A DNA stretch of 64,000 nt from Marivirga tractuosa DSM 4126 (GCF_000183425.1 NC_014759.1:2325001-2389000); one strand, 5' to 3'; numbered from the stretch's first letter, positions 17,010-25,632 are shown. Numbers and translations are program-made. Notes: generated by a model from the sequence alone, not told the origin.

Positions 17010-17058
17010 TTTATTTAATTTATAGTTAATAATCCGCACTGAAATATAGCCGTAACCG
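16866..17058 (+). other. attC-like site of cassette 9, inside a reading frame
   Basis: AAGCCTAAC is the complement of the start GTTAGGCTT at 16775. The terminal arms CACGGGCTATATTCA and TGAAATATAGCCG pair. It ends ACCG before TTGTGTG. Only about 90 bp of the 283-bp cassette lie outside it. Confidence 0.6.
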
Positions 17059-17076
17059 TTGTGTGTAATTACGGGA

Positions 17077-17859
17077 ATGACAAATAAGTATCGGAAATAT
17101 CTCGACCAATTCTTTGAGAATCTTCTCTATAACCGACATATAAGCGGACGAATCACCAAAGTATTTCAAAAAGACATAAAGGAATACACTTCCGAAAAAG
17201 CCAAAATACATTTTGCCTCAGCTTTGGTCATCAGTGATTGGACTGGCCCGACTGACAATGGGTGGGAAATCAATTTTCATACTGGCATTGTTGCTGAAAC
17301 CACAAAGGACAATTACGAAACAGAAATTAATAGAATTTTATCAAGACAACTTTGTCTTCTCTATTCTCAATCTTTTGAGTCATTTGAAAGATTCTTAAAG
17401 GATTCTCTCTTTGAAAGAATGAGTCATGATGAAATTTTACGAGAATACACTATCTCACTTCTTCCAAAAAAACAAAAATCATCATTCTCAAGAACGAAAA
17501 TGCCAGGAGGTGCCAATCTTTTCAAAGTGCTCAAAAAAGCTGGTGGAGAATCCTTTAAAACTTTTACTTCGGAAAATAACTTGAAAATCAAATTCAGTGA
17601 ATTGTGGACAATCTTATCTGAAGTAAGGCATTCAATAACTCATAAAGAATCATTAATTGAATCAGAATTAATTAATAAATCAGAGCACCACTCTGGAATA
17701 TTTAAATTTTTATTCAATTCAAAACCCGTATTCGATGATTTATTGTTAATAGAACTGGATTACAAGAAGTTTGAAAAGCTTATTAAAAGATTTTCGGAAT
17801 TTGCTTTTCAAATTTTTAAGATTTTATCAATTGAAGAAAACTTAGGGTGGAAGAATTAA
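17077..17859 (+). CDS. Cassette 10, gene a: HEPN-like protein of unknown function
   Basis: Protein of 260 aa from the ATG at 17077 (the TTG at the exact cassette junction is in frame but an unlikely start). It is largely helical and charged, with no signal peptide. The segment LSEVRHSITHKESLI near residue 188 has an Arg-His pair followed by His, resembling the RxxxxH motif of HEPN nucleases and related helical RNases. The second gene begins 6 nt after its stop, so the two form a tight pair. The HEPN link is a motif-level inference; toxin-antitoxin or anti-phage roles are possible but unproven. Confidence 0.5.
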   Translation: MTNKYRKYLDQFFENLLYNRHISGRITKVFQKDIKEYTSEKAKIHFASALVISDWTGPTDNGWEINFHTGIVAETTKDNYETEINRILSRQLCLLYSQSFESFERFLKDSLFERMSHDEILREYTISLLPKKQKSSFSRTKMPGGANLFKVLKKAGGESFKTFTSENNLKIKFSELWTILSEVRHSITHKESLIESELINKSEHHSGIFKFLFNSKPVFDDLLLIELDYKKFEKLIKRFSEFAFQIFKILSIEENLGWKN

Positions 17860-17865
17860 AAGCTC

Positions 17866-18231
17866 ATGAACTTATTCTCGTCTGAACATCAACTTGAATC
17901 CAAGGAAAAATTTAGTGAGAAGATCCGCGAACATTTTCTCGAACTGACTGATGGAAAACTTCCGAACCTCTTATTTAATGATTTATGTGAACTGATAACC
18001 AATTATCAGTATGATCAGAACAAAAGATTTTGGAAGCAATACCCTAAGTCAAGAAAAAGATACTCACAACTCAAAATTGAAGATTTGAATCACCCTTTCA
18101 TTCAATATCTAATTATTGACTACCTCAAGCCAATGGCAGATTATCGAACTTTTGCGAAGATTCTACTTAATATGAACGATGAGGAGTTAAGCGCTCTGGA
18201 GGTAAGTAAGCACCAATACGAAACGAAGTAA
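17866..18231 (+). CDS. Cassette 10, gene b: small soluble protein
   Basis: Protein of 121 aa, charged, without signal peptide or membrane helix. Sequences such as RFWKQYPKSRKRYSQLK and a following hydrophobic IQYLIIDYLKPM suggest a helical protein. It follows the HEPN-like gene by 6 nt, so they are probably translated together, as in two-component cassette systems. No family recognised. The stop lies just before the attC opening box. Confidence 0.5.
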   Translation: MNLFSSEHQLESKEKFSEKIREHFLELTDGKLPNLLFNDLCELITNYQYDQNKRFWKQYPKSRKRYSQLKIEDLNHPFIQYLIIDYLKPMADYRTFAKILLNMNDEELSALEVSKHQYETK

Positions 18232-18237
18232 AAAAAC

Positions 18238-18309
18238 TACACACAACAACTAAGCATTCGTGTGGTCGGTACGACCCAACATGAATGTAATGTTGAGCGA
18301 ATCTTAGGC
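18238..18309 (+). other. attC-like site of cassette 10, broken by IS91-type element
   Basis: TACACACAAC is the complement of the start GTTGTGTGTA at 17058. The arms CTAAGCATTCG and CGAATCTTAG pair with one extra C in the 5' arm, as in classical attC sites. The expected GTT after GGC is missing; TGGCAAGAAC and the insertion sequence follow. Confidence 0.7.
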
Positions 18310-18529
18310 TGGCAAGAACTGCAAGCCCCTATGGGAAAACCGAAGTAGTGTTGGTGGATTTCAAGGCTCAAAAGCAGGTGCTTTTGAGCTGGAGAAAAGA
18401 TCAAATCAGGTTTTTCATTACTGTCGATTTGATCTTTTTGGTTTTGTAAGGTTAAAAAAGGCCATTTTTCGGGTCATTTGGTGCTTTTTGGGCATAGCTT
18501 TCCTGTGACGCCCACAGCCGTTTGGTTTT

Positions 18530-19645
18530 TTAATGTGACTTTAATCGAGTGAGCCAGTGCTTTGGTGGCCCTCTTTGGTCGAATACGGCCACCGTCTGCA
18601 GCCTTCCTTTTTTACAGGATGGACAGATACCTAGACATGTGTCCTTAAACTCGATGGCTACAATTTCCAGTTTGCCTATCTGTGCATCAATGATGGCTTT
18701 GCATTCCTTTTTGCATCCGCCCGATAAAATACCATAGTGCCTGATCCTGGTAAAGCCTTTGGGAAGGATATGCATGGCAAACCTTCTGATAAATTCCTTT
18801 GGCTGTAAGGTCACTACATGCTTTTTGCCCCCTTTTCGGTAATCTTTGGCAGAGAAGCTGATCCCGTCCTTGTCCACATCGATCAACCGGTGGTTACTAA
18901 TAGCAATCTTATGGGTATACCTGGCTAGGTATTCCACCACTTGGGCAGGTCCAAAAAATGGTTGCTTGCAATAGATCACCCAGTTCTTCTTGAACAGCTT
19001 TTGGCCTTCCTGCTTGGTCAGCAATTCTTCTTTTCTTAATGAGGCCACCATCTTTGCCCGGAATACCTTGCTCATGGCCTTTACAGGGAAAAGGAATTTG
19101 CCCTTTCCTTTGCCTTCTTTCCATTTTCCAGATTTGCCCAGTCCCCCGGCTGGAATAATGCAGTGCAAATGGGGATGCAGGCTCAAGTTCTGTCCCCAAG
19201 TATGCAGCACGGCAATCATGCCGTTGTGGGCTCCCATAAATTTAGGGTTGGCCGCAAAATCTCTAACCACTTGCCAAGCTGTTTTGAACAATAGTGCATA
19301 TAGCAATCTGGGCTCTCCCAAGGCTATTGGGTTAAGTGTGTCAGGTAAGGTGAATACAGTATGGAAATAAGAAGTGTTGAGCAGGTCCTTTTCCCTTTCC
19401 CGTACCCACTTTTGTTGCAGGTGACCCTGGCATTTTGGGCAGTGCCTGTTGCGGCAGCTGTTGTAGCTAAGGTGAAGTTTCTTGCATTTTGGATTGTCGC
19501 AACGGTCGATATGCCCTCCCATTGCAGAGGTCCGGCATTTTGCCAGGGCATACAACGTCCTTCGCTTCCAGCTGTTGTCAATCAGTACGGGCAGTTCGTG
19601 CAGCTGTTGTTGCAGGATTTGCTGTACTTCAAAAGCAGGCCTCAT
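18530..19645 (-). CDS. IS91-family HUH/Y2 transposase
   Basis: Rolling-circle transposase of 371 aa. An N-terminal zinc-finger region (CDNPKCKKLHLSYNSC, RHCPKC) spans residues about 48-78. The HUH motif is in LHPHLHCIIPAGG near residue 155, and the double-tyrosine motif YLARYTHK (Y-x3-Y) is near residue 238. This is the classic IS91/IS801 architecture, in which single-strand nicking and transfer proceed from an origin end. A C-terminal CPSCKKGRL could bind a second metal. The ATG overlaps the stop of the upstream recombinase gene (ATGA), so the two are translationally coupled. Length is complete for the family, so it may be active. Confidence 0.92.
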   Translation of the reverse strand: MRPAFEVQQILQQQLHELPVLIDNSWKRRTLYALAKCRTSAMGGHIDRCDNPKCKKLHLSYNSCRNRHCPKCQGHLQQKWVREREKDLLNTSYFHTVFTLPDTLNPIALGEPRLLYALLFKTAWQVVRDFAANPKFMGAHNGMIAVLHTWGQNLSLHPHLHCIIPAGGLGKSGKWKEGKGKGKFLFPVKAMSKVFRAKMVASLRKEELLTKQEGQKLFKKNWVIYCKQPFFGPAQVVEYLARYTHKIAISNHRLIDVDKDGISFSAKDYRKGGKKHVVTLQPKEFIRRFAMHILPKGFTRIRHYGILSGGCKKECKAIIDAQIGKLEIVAIEFKDTCLGICPSCKKGRLQTVAVFDQRGPPKHWLTRLKSH

Positions 19646-20502
19646 GACTGGTACAATTTCTCTAAAGGAGAAAAGGGCAATGCCCTGCCCACTCTTGCTA
19701 CATGCAGGTAACCTAAGGTAGTCTGAATATCCCCGTGACCGAGCAAATCCTTGAGCGTCATGATATCGGTGCCCATTTCCAACAAATGGGTCGCATAACT
19801 GTGCCGCAGGGTATGGGCGGTAATTTGCTTCTTGATGCCCGATTGTTGCCTAGCTTGCCGCATGACCCATTGCACTCCCCGTGTGGATAGTTGGGTATGT
19901 CCCCCATCTTCATCAGGTTGTCCGTTGAAAAGGTATTCCGTGGGTTTTTCAGCTTGGAGGTAAGTGTTCACGCCACGAACCAGCAAATCGCAAAGCGGAA
20001 CATACCGATCTTTCCTTCCTTTGCCCTGTTGGACATGAAGCTGTTTCCTTTCCAAGTCTAAGTGGACAATTTTAAGGTTGCAAAGCTCAAAATTCCTCAA
20101 TCCGCAACCATAAAGCAGGGCCATCATTAACCGATGCTTGAGCAGTTTGGGCGTCTTCAGAAGCAAGCGCACTTCCTGTTGGCTTAATACAACGGGTAGA
20201 GCCTTCTGTCTTTCAATGGAAGGCAATATCACCCTACTTTCCCTTTGCTCGAATATCCTATAGAGATAGCGGAGTCCGTAAACGGTATGCATGAAAAAGC
20301 TATCGGAAGGGGTCTTCCTTTTAGACTTCAGCATATACAAATAATCGAGGATCTGCTCGTCATCGAGTTCCAGCAAATCACATTCAAAATACAGGCCCAT
20401 GTGCGCCAAACATCTCCCATAGTTGGTCAAGGTACTTTGGCTCTTTCCAGCAATATCGATACTTCTTCTCAGCCTTTTGTACTGCAGGCCAAAGCCCGGC
20501 AC
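19642..20502 (-). CDS. Tyrosine recombinase of the IS91-type element
   Basis: XerC/D-like recombinase of 286 aa from GTG at 20502. The core-binding domain covers residues 10-95. The catalytic residues are visible: Arg in YGCGLRNFEL, Lys in GKGRKDRYV, HTLRHSYATHLLEMG, DLLGHGDIQTTLGYLHV with the Tyr nucleophile. Such recombinases often precede IS91-like transposases in Bacteroidota. It overlaps the transposase gene by 4 nt. It is shorter than, and clearly different from, the array recombinase at 6695-7813 and is the IS's own gene, not the cassette integrase. Its role in transposition is unknown. Confidence 0.88.
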   Translation of the reverse strand: MPGFGLQYKRLRRSIDIAGKSQSTLTNYGRCLAHMGLYFECDLLELDDEQILDYLYMLKSKRKTPSDSFFMHTVYGLRYLYRIFEQRESRVILPSIERQKALPVVLSQQEVRLLLKTPKLLKHRLMMALLYGCGLRNFELCNLKIVHLDLERKQLHVQQGKGRKDRYVPLCDLLVRGVNTYLQAEKPTEYLFNGQPDEDGGHTQLSTRGVQWVMRQARQQSGIKKQITAHTLRHSYATHLLEMGTDIMTLKDLLGHGDIQTTLGYLHVARVGRALPFSPLEKLYQS

Positions 20503-20629
20503 GTTTTCACAGGCTTTTTCAATAAGGGTTTTACTTTTTTTTCATAACTTAGAATTTAATGAATGAATAACTCAACCTAAGTTACGGAAGTCTGAACAAT
20601 ACGGCAGGCTTCCGCCCTTAGGCGGGTTC

Positions 20630-20785
20630 GTTCAACAAGTGCTATGAATGAATGGGGTTTTATAGGTCAGGACAGTTTTGTGGCGCTTGGAAAGTCCGCC
20701 ACAAGTTTTAAATTTAAATCAAGGCGTAGCTATGTGCGAGACGGAAGGTTAGTGCTTTCTAATCCCCACTCATCATAGCTGGCCG
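20630..20785 (+). other. Orphan attC-like site right of the IS91-type element (family II)
   Basis: Begins GTTCAAC (fits RYYYAAC) then CTATGAATGAATGGGG. The 3' arm CCCCACTCATCATAG is followed by CTGGCCG before TTGTGG. No cassette start complementary to GTTCAAC remains, so the cassette body was probably lost when or after the IS inserted. Confidence 0.7.
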
Positions 20786-20804
20786 TTGTGGTTAATTAGA
20801 GCAT

Positions 20805-21329
20805 ATGAAAATCAGGCTGATAGCATTGGTAATTATTGGATTCCTATTCATATTAGCGGAGAGGTGCTATTTTGGCCCGTCAGCCCGTGACCGAAAATTC
20901 TCGAACATCGAGTTACCAGAAGAACATGGCTTTAAAATAGCGCCAGAGAATCTTACTGCTGTTCAGACTGACTCCCTCGAGTCAATTCAAGCAAAGGACA
21001 GCAAAATTGAAATTATTGGTTCCGGCTACACTGGTTATGACTTCTACATGTGGCATCAACCGACAGAAAAAGGAGAGTTATACATTAAAGCCTTTGAAGT
21101 TACTACCAATGAGAGACTCTCTTCAGACGAACTTACCGAGAGGACAATGCATTCCATCAATGAATTTTCATCAAAGTATAAATTGTACAATGGACAATCA
21201 GTTATTTATGAGGGGACATTTGAAAAATATTATCCTGCAAGATTTGAGCTCTGGTTCAAATCTTCTGAGAATGGTAAAGAACAAAAACTGACCGAAAAGA
21301 CATATCTAATTGATGGCTGGGATAGATAA
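20805..21329 (+). CDS. Cassette 11: N-terminally anchored protein of unknown function
   Basis: Protein of 174 aa with a hydrophobic N-terminus (residues 4-17) followed by ERCYFGPSARD; a Cys just after the helix could be lipidated, but the lipobox is poor. The C-terminal domain (GELYIKAFEVTTNERLS, IYEGTFEKYYPARFELWF, EKTYLIDGW) reads as a beta-sandwich of about 110 residues. The gene starts 19 nt inside the cassette. Exported or periplasmic by prediction; function unknown. Confidence 0.55.
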   Translation: MKIRLIALVIIGFLFILAERCYFGPSARDRKFSNIELPEEHGFKIAPENLTAVQTDSLESIQAKDSKIEIIGSGYTGYDFYMWHQPTEKGELYIKAFEVTTNERLSSDELTERTMHSINEFSSKYKLYNGQSVIYEGTFEKYYPARFELWFKSSENGKEQKLTEKTYLIDGWDR

Positions 21330-21332
21330 ATA

Positions 21333-21524
21333 AACCACAACATCCTGTCATAAATCATGGCTGTTTGTAGGTTATTGTTCCTTTGGCTCTTCGTAGATAG
21401 TCCAGCAATCCGCAGGATTGCCTTATTGGTGAAAAGATAATTTAATAAGCCAATCCTGCGGATTGCCTCGGTAGTTAACGCAAATTTTTATACTTTTAAT
21501 CAGCCACGAATTTATACAGTGGCG
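21333..21524 (+). other. attC-like site of cassette 11 (family I)
   Basis: AACCACAAC is the complement of the start GTTGTGGTT at 20785. The arms CTGTCATAAATCATGGCTG and CAGCCACGAATTTATACAG pair with an extra C in the 5' arm. Nearly identical to the site at 15896. Confidence 0.82.
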
Positions 21525-21549
21525 TTACCCATAATAACTACTATATAAT

Positions 21550-22476
21550 TTGAGACTAATAATCACATTTATTCTATTCGTGCTTTTGGGCTGTCAGACT
21601 AAAACAAGTTCTGAGGAAAACGAGACGAAAGCTGTTATTAAAGACTATGATTCGTTAGAAAATAAAAACACTGTAGCTAATCTAGACTCTGTTAAATCCA
21701 ATCAAGACAAAAAATCAAAGTCTCAAAAATCTAAACTTCCTGTAACCTTATTAACACTCACAAACTTCGAACAGAATGGTGATAACCGCTCTTCCAAGAT
21801 AAATGATAGTTTATTTGCTGAATTTTTGAAATCTTTCACGGCCTATCAAGACAATATGAATACACTTCTATTTGATAATCCTAAATATGACACATACAAC
21901 ACTTTAATTTATGCAGATAAAGACCAAATTGATACAGAGGCGAAAGAATTTAAAGATAGCATTCAAAATATAGGTTTTTATATATCAATTTCCGAGGGAA
22001 TGATTTTTCTAGAAAAAGACCCTGAGTTTTTGAAAAAATTCTCCCCTTACCTGAGCGAACGGATGAATACATTTAGGATTCAATATTCAAAAGAAATTAA
22101 AAATCCACTAGCAGAAGATGGCGGAATTATTATATCCACCTCCGAACTAATTCAGAGAATGCTGTTTTGGGAACAATTCGCTAGTAATCATAAAGGTTTT
22201 GAGCTACCAAATTATGCGAATGACCAATTTAAAATGCATTTATTTTATTTGATGTTTGGAATGGACAATACCCCAATTCATAATTGGAGCGACTCCTTAA
22301 ATATCAGACCAGAATTAATAAAAGCATACAAAGATATTATTGATAAACATCCAAATTCTAAATCTGCTATCTATCTGTCAGACTACCTATCCTACCTCGA
22401 AAAGAAGAACTATCAATATGATAACTCATTCCATAAATACGGAAGAGATAAGTTTCCTGACATGTATAATAACTAA
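21550..22476 (+). CDS. Cassette 12: lipoprotein of unknown function
   Basis: Lipoprotein of 308 aa; the signal peptide ends FVLLGCQTKTSSEE with a good lipobox. A low-complexity Lys/Ser-rich linker runs to about residue 60, then a helical domain begins with LPVTLLTLTNFEQNG. The start is TTG at 21550 because no ATG is available before the signal peptide. The late segment (DIIDKHPNSKSAIYLSDYL) resembles a single TPR-like helix pair. Function unknown; probably outer-membrane attached and facing the periplasm. Confidence 0.58.
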   Translation: MRLIITFILFVLLGCQTKTSSEENETKAVIKDYDSLENKNTVANLDSVKSNQDKKSKSQKSKLPVTLLTLTNFEQNGDNRSSKINDSLFAEFLKSFTAYQDNMNTLLFDNPKYDTYNTLIYADKDQIDTEAKEFKDSIQNIGFYISISEGMIFLEKDPEFLKKFSPYLSERMNTFRIQYSKEIKNPLAEDGGIIISTSELIQRMLFWEQFASNHKGFELPNYANDQFKMHLFYLMFGMDNTPIHNWSDSLNIRPELIKAYKDIIDKHPNSKSAIYLSDYLSYLEKKNYQYDNSFHKYGRDKFPDMYNN

Positions 22477-22479
22477 ACT

Positions 22480-22638
22480 ATGGGTAACACTAGCTATGAA
22501 TGAATGGGGTTTCATCAGTCAGGAAACTTTGATGGTGCTTGGAAAGTCAGCCACAATTTGTAATTTTATTAAATGCTGTGGCTGTGTGCAGATGGCAAGC
22601 TTAGTGGTTTTTAAGCCCCACTCATCATAGCCTTAGCG
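22480..22638 (+). other. attC-like site of cassette 12 (family II)
   Basis: ATGGGTAAC is the exact complement of the start GTTACCCAT at 21524. The body is almost the same as the site at 13517 (CTATGAATGAATGGGG, CTTGGAAAGTCAGCCACAAT, CCCCACTCATCATAG). It ends TTAGCG before TTAGGT. Confidence 0.83.
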
Positions 22639-22701
22639 TTAGGTTTAATTTCTCCCTGCTCAAAATGATCTTTATAACTTATAATTACGAAATTCAAAAC
22701 T

Positions 22702-24561
22702 ATGCGAACAAAGGATTTGGATATAAGTAAGTTTACAAGCCTAACTGACGTTCACAGTTATTTGGATGAAAACGCATCAAAACTGAGCAGTAATTGGGAT
22801 ATCACAGATCTTTTCGTCAAATATCGAGATCAGACTGTAATCAGTAAGGAAAAACAAAAAGCTCAATGGGAATTGGAGTGCTTCCTTTTTGAATTTAGAG
22901 GCTTAGAGTTAATGGTATTCTCGTATTCTTTCAATGAGGAAAAAGATGAATTTCCAAAATATCCAAACTTGGATGAATTCCAGTCTGAAGCTTTTGAATA
23001 CATCAAAAAACGTGCACAAGAAGCTAAGAATGCTTTACTTATCGCTAGGTACAACCACATTCTTTGGAAGGGGCCAAAAGGAATTAAGAATAAGAAATAT
23101 GCTCAAGTTGCAATAGTCAACTATTTAAATGCTGTTAGGAATTTCATCGAATTATCCAAGCAAAAACCTGATGGGAAGTATCTCTATCAAGCAGTTACAA
23201 AATATGAACTGACTTGTAGCCTTATTTCTGAATGTAAGGAGGAAGTCAAATCACTTAAGTTGCTAACCTCCGAACTTTTGAATGACTCTGAAGTCTCATT
23301 TTGGGCGAAGCATTCGATATTGGATGATATGATCAAACATCCCAAGATATTCAAAGCTGAAGATTTTAAAGGGTCTCTTAATTTATTTAAAAAAGAACTA
23401 GATGGAGCAAATAAACGGACTGACCATTTTCTACTGGTCAATAATTATTTACCAACAGCATTAAGAATTGCTTCGAAAACAAAATCTGACAATAAGTATT
23501 GGTATGATCAAATTGGTGAGTGCTATGTGCAGATGGCAAATGATGAAGAAAGTCCTGACCGATTATGGATAAAACAAGATAATTATGCCAATGCAATTGA
23601 TGCTTTCGGGAATTCAGGAAACATTCAAAGGCGAAAGGAAATAGAACAAGCCTATTATGAACTAAAACCAAATGTAAAACTCCCTTCTCATAGAATAGAG
23701 GTTAAGTTATCAGAAGAAGAATCAAAGCTTTTTAAAGCATATGAGGAGGAAACTAGGCAAAAAATAGAATGGCTTCTGACCTTAGATCCATCTAAAATTT
23801 ACATGTACTTGAGCAGTAGTGTCTATTTTCCAAAGTTTGCCACCATCAAAGAAGCTGTTAGCAATCAGAAGGAAAAATGGATGGACATGTCAAGAACCAT
23901 TGAATTTGATTCAAACAAGAACATACGAAGTTTTCAAGGAGGAGGATCGGATAAAATGTATCAAGAATACACCCTTAGAATTCAATTAAGTGTTCTACCA
24001 TTCTTGAGACAGATTTTTGCAAAAGGAATCAAAGAACGAGTTTTAACATTTGAAAATTATTTGGAGTTTTTGAAAAATTCTTGGTTAGGGAAACCTTATA
24101 CGGAAATTGACCTTGGCGGAGATTTGGTTGAAACCAATTGGATAGGTCTTATAGCCCCTTCTGTAGTCGAATACTTTGTTCAAAGTGAAAGCTCATTAAA
24201 TGCAAAATACTACAAACCGAATTATGTTCTATGCATAGATAGTTTGACCTTGAAGTTTGAAGGATTATTAAGAGACTTCAGCAGTAGGTTGAACATTTCA
24301 ACAAGCACTAGAGGAAAGAAAGGAATGCAAGAAAACTATGCACATGACATTTTAGGAAATGAGATTATAAAAAAGTACTTCGATGAAGATGACAGACTAC
24401 TTTTCGAATACCTATTTCTAAATGAAGGGCTAAACATTAGGAATAATGTGGCGCATTGTTTTTACAACGAAAAGGAATACGACTTGAACAAGATCAATCT
24501 TTTACTTGTGACTTTATTGAGGATTTCCAAATATGATTTTACGTTAAATAAAAATGACTAA
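22702..24561 (+). CDS. Cassette 13: large helical protein, DUF4209-like
   Basis: Soluble protein of 619 aa, the largest single-gene cassette product here. Most of it is predicted helical. The C-terminus carries LNEGLNIRNNVAHCFYNEKEYD, an RNxxAH motif preceded by a Leu-rich helix, as in DUF4209 proteins and HEPN-type domains. DUF4209 genes turn up in defence islands, but no mechanism is established to my knowledge. No signal peptide, TM helix or ATPase motif. The gene starts about 60 nt into the cassette. The family call rests on the C-terminal motif only. Confidence 0.6.
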   Translation: MRTKDLDISKFTSLTDVHSYLDENASKLSSNWDITDLFVKYRDQTVISKEKQKAQWELECFLFEFRGLELMVFSYSFNEEKDEFPKYPNLDEFQSEAFEYIKKRAQEAKNALLIARYNHILWKGPKGIKNKKYAQVAIVNYLNAVRNFIELSKQKPDGKYLYQAVTKYELTCSLISECKEEVKSLKLLTSELLNDSEVSFWAKHSILDDMIKHPKIFKAEDFKGSLNLFKKELDGANKRTDHFLLVNNYLPTALRIASKTKSDNKYWYDQIGECYVQMANDEESPDRLWIKQDNYANAIDAFGNSGNIQRRKEIEQAYYELKPNVKLPSHRIEVKLSEEESKLFKAYEEETRQKIEWLLTLDPSKIYMYLSSSVYFPKFATIKEAVSNQKEKWMDMSRTIEFDSNKNIRSFQGGGSDKMYQEYTLRIQLSVLPFLRQIFAKGIKERVLTFENYLEFLKNSWLGKPYTEIDLGGDLVETNWIGLIAPSVVEYFVQSESSLNAKYYKPNYVLCIDSLTLKFEGLLRDFSSRLNISTSTRGKKGMQENYAHDILGNEIIKKYFDEDDRLLFEYLFLNEGLNIRNNVAHCFYNEKEYDLNKINLLLVTLLRISKYDFTLNKND

Positions 24562-24686
24562 ACCTAACACTAAATATAGATCATTGGGCAAGTAGTGCTA
24601 AAGTTGAAAATGATTACATTTAAGAAAATATGTAGGGAATTGGTAGTTTTGAGCCTTGAATTCCCCAACGCCCCATATTCTTAACG
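24559..24686 (+). other. attC-like site of cassette 13
   Basis: TAAACCTAAC is the exact 10-nt complement of the start GTTAGGTTTA at 22638. The arms TAAATATAGATCATTGGGC and GCCCCATATTCTTAA pair loosely. It ends AACG before TTAGGAGC. Confidence 0.75.
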
Positions 24687-24699
24687 TTAGGAGCAACAA

Positions 24700-25179
24700 A
24701 TGGTAGGAGAGTATTATATCGATCAAAATAAAGTTCGTGACTATTACAAAAAAGGATTAATCTCATTTTCACTGATTCACGTCTATGCATCATTATTTTT
24801 AATTTCTGTTTTCTTTATCCAAATTCGGTCATTTACACTGATTGGTGCAGGTATAGTGATCGCTGTATCATTAGTACGAATTGGAGTATGGATGGCAAGA
24901 ACGGGCGAGAAAACTTATGAAAAGACACAAATCATTATCGAAAATAATAGAATTATTAGAAAAGGAGAAGGCCTTATTACTGTAAGAATTCCGTTTTCCC
25001 AAATAGGCAGAATTAAATCTCATAGAAATGCAATAGTGGTTGTAAGAAAGGGAGTATTACCAGTAATACAGTATTATTTTGATAGATTTTGTTTTATATC
25101 CAATCAGGATATTTTATATATACCTAGTATGTTAGAGAACTTTAATGAAATAAAAAAACATTTAAAGTATCAAAAATGA
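24700..25179 (+). CDS. Cassette 14, gene a: membrane protein with PH-like domain
   Basis: Protein of 159 aa with two adjacent membrane helices (residues 21-41 and 45-66) followed by a soluble domain: TQIIIENNRIIRKGEGLITVRIPFSQIGRIKSH fits a bacterial PH-like domain of the kind found in small two-TM proteins. It starts 13 nt inside the cassette, so an external promoter is needed. The stop overlaps the next gene (ATGA), so the two are co-translated. Function unknown. Confidence 0.58.
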   Translation: MVGEYYIDQNKVRDYYKKGLISFSLIHVYASLFLISVFFIQIRSFTLIGAGIVIAVSLVRIGVWMARTGEKTYEKTQIIIENNRIIRKGEGLITVRIPFSQIGRIKSHRNAIVVVRKGVLPVIQYYFDRFCFISNQDILYIPSMLENFNEIKKHLKYQK

Positions 25180-25388
25180 TTGAAAGAATATACGCATTTA
25201 TACCACTAGTAATTTCGCTAAGTTTCCTTTATTCTGCTTTAAGATTGAGTAGAATCATTAAACATCCCGATAAAGAAAGGCAGGCTGATTATGAGGAATA
25301 CCATCAATCAAATAATAATTCATTAAGAATAATTGGAAGTGTTTTAGGTGGAATTATTTTCTTTTTATACTTTCTAATGAGTTACTAG
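25176..25388 (+). CDS. Cassette 14, gene b: small membrane protein
   Basis: Protein of 70 aa with a TM helix at each end (IPLVISLSFLYSALRL and VLGGIIFFLYFLMSY) and a charged loop between (IIKHPDKERQADYEEYHQ). Translationally coupled to the PH-like gene by an ATGA overlap, so the products may form a complex. No family recognised. Confidence 0.5.
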   Translation: MIERIYAFIPLVISLSFLYSALRLSRIIKHPDKERQADYEEYHQSNNNSLRIIGSVLGGIIFFLYFLMSY

Positions 25389-25392
25389 AACA

Positions 25393-25632
25393 GCTCCTAA
25401 CAAGGTATAAAACCCATTTGCTAACCACCTTGTAGCAAATTAACTGCTAAATAGCCCGTAATTTATGCTTGCTTTTCATAGCTGGCAACCAAGGATATTG
25501 CTTTACTCAAGTATGGTGCTTAATTATTCTAAGCTTTGGCAATTAATGAAGTGTATCAGTTTGCGGAGAAAGCATAAATTACTACTTTCAGTATTTCATA
25601 GCCTAGTATAGCAAACGGGTTTTATACAGGCG
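25393..25632 (+). other. attC-like site of cassette 14 (family III, 240 bp)
   Basis: GCTCCTAAC is the exact complement of the start GTTAGGAGC at 24686. The arms GTATAAAACCCATTTGC and GCAAACGGGTTTTATAC pair without a bulge. The inner stem pairs GTAATTTATGCTT with AAGCATAAATTAC. It ends AGGCG before TTAGCGG. Confidence 0.82.

Larger units (their letters stand above)
18320..20629 (-). mobile_element. IS91-type element with adjoining tyrosine recombinase (ends approximate)
   Basis: Two overlapping minus-strand genes, a tyrosine recombinase and a Y2/HUH transposase, interrupt the array. The left limit is placed after GAAC (18316-18319), a known IS91-family target tetranucleotide, next to CCCCTATGGG, which could form the origin hairpin. 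The right limit is uncertain: a GC-rich inverted repeat (CCGCCCTTAGGCGG, about 20612-20625) precedes an orphan attC. G+C is visibly higher than in the neighbours, which suggests recent arrival. Confidence 0.7.

Noticed and set aside
19642..20502. Second tyrosine recombinase as the integrase of the array
   Set aside because: It overlaps the IS91-family transposase gene by 4 nt and shares the element's base composition, so it belongs to the insertion sequence.
22340..22630. Open frame running through the attC at 22480
   Set aside because: It is a frame-shifted reading of the cassette 12 gene continuing into the palindrome; no start context, and the sister site at 13517 gives similar accidental peptides.
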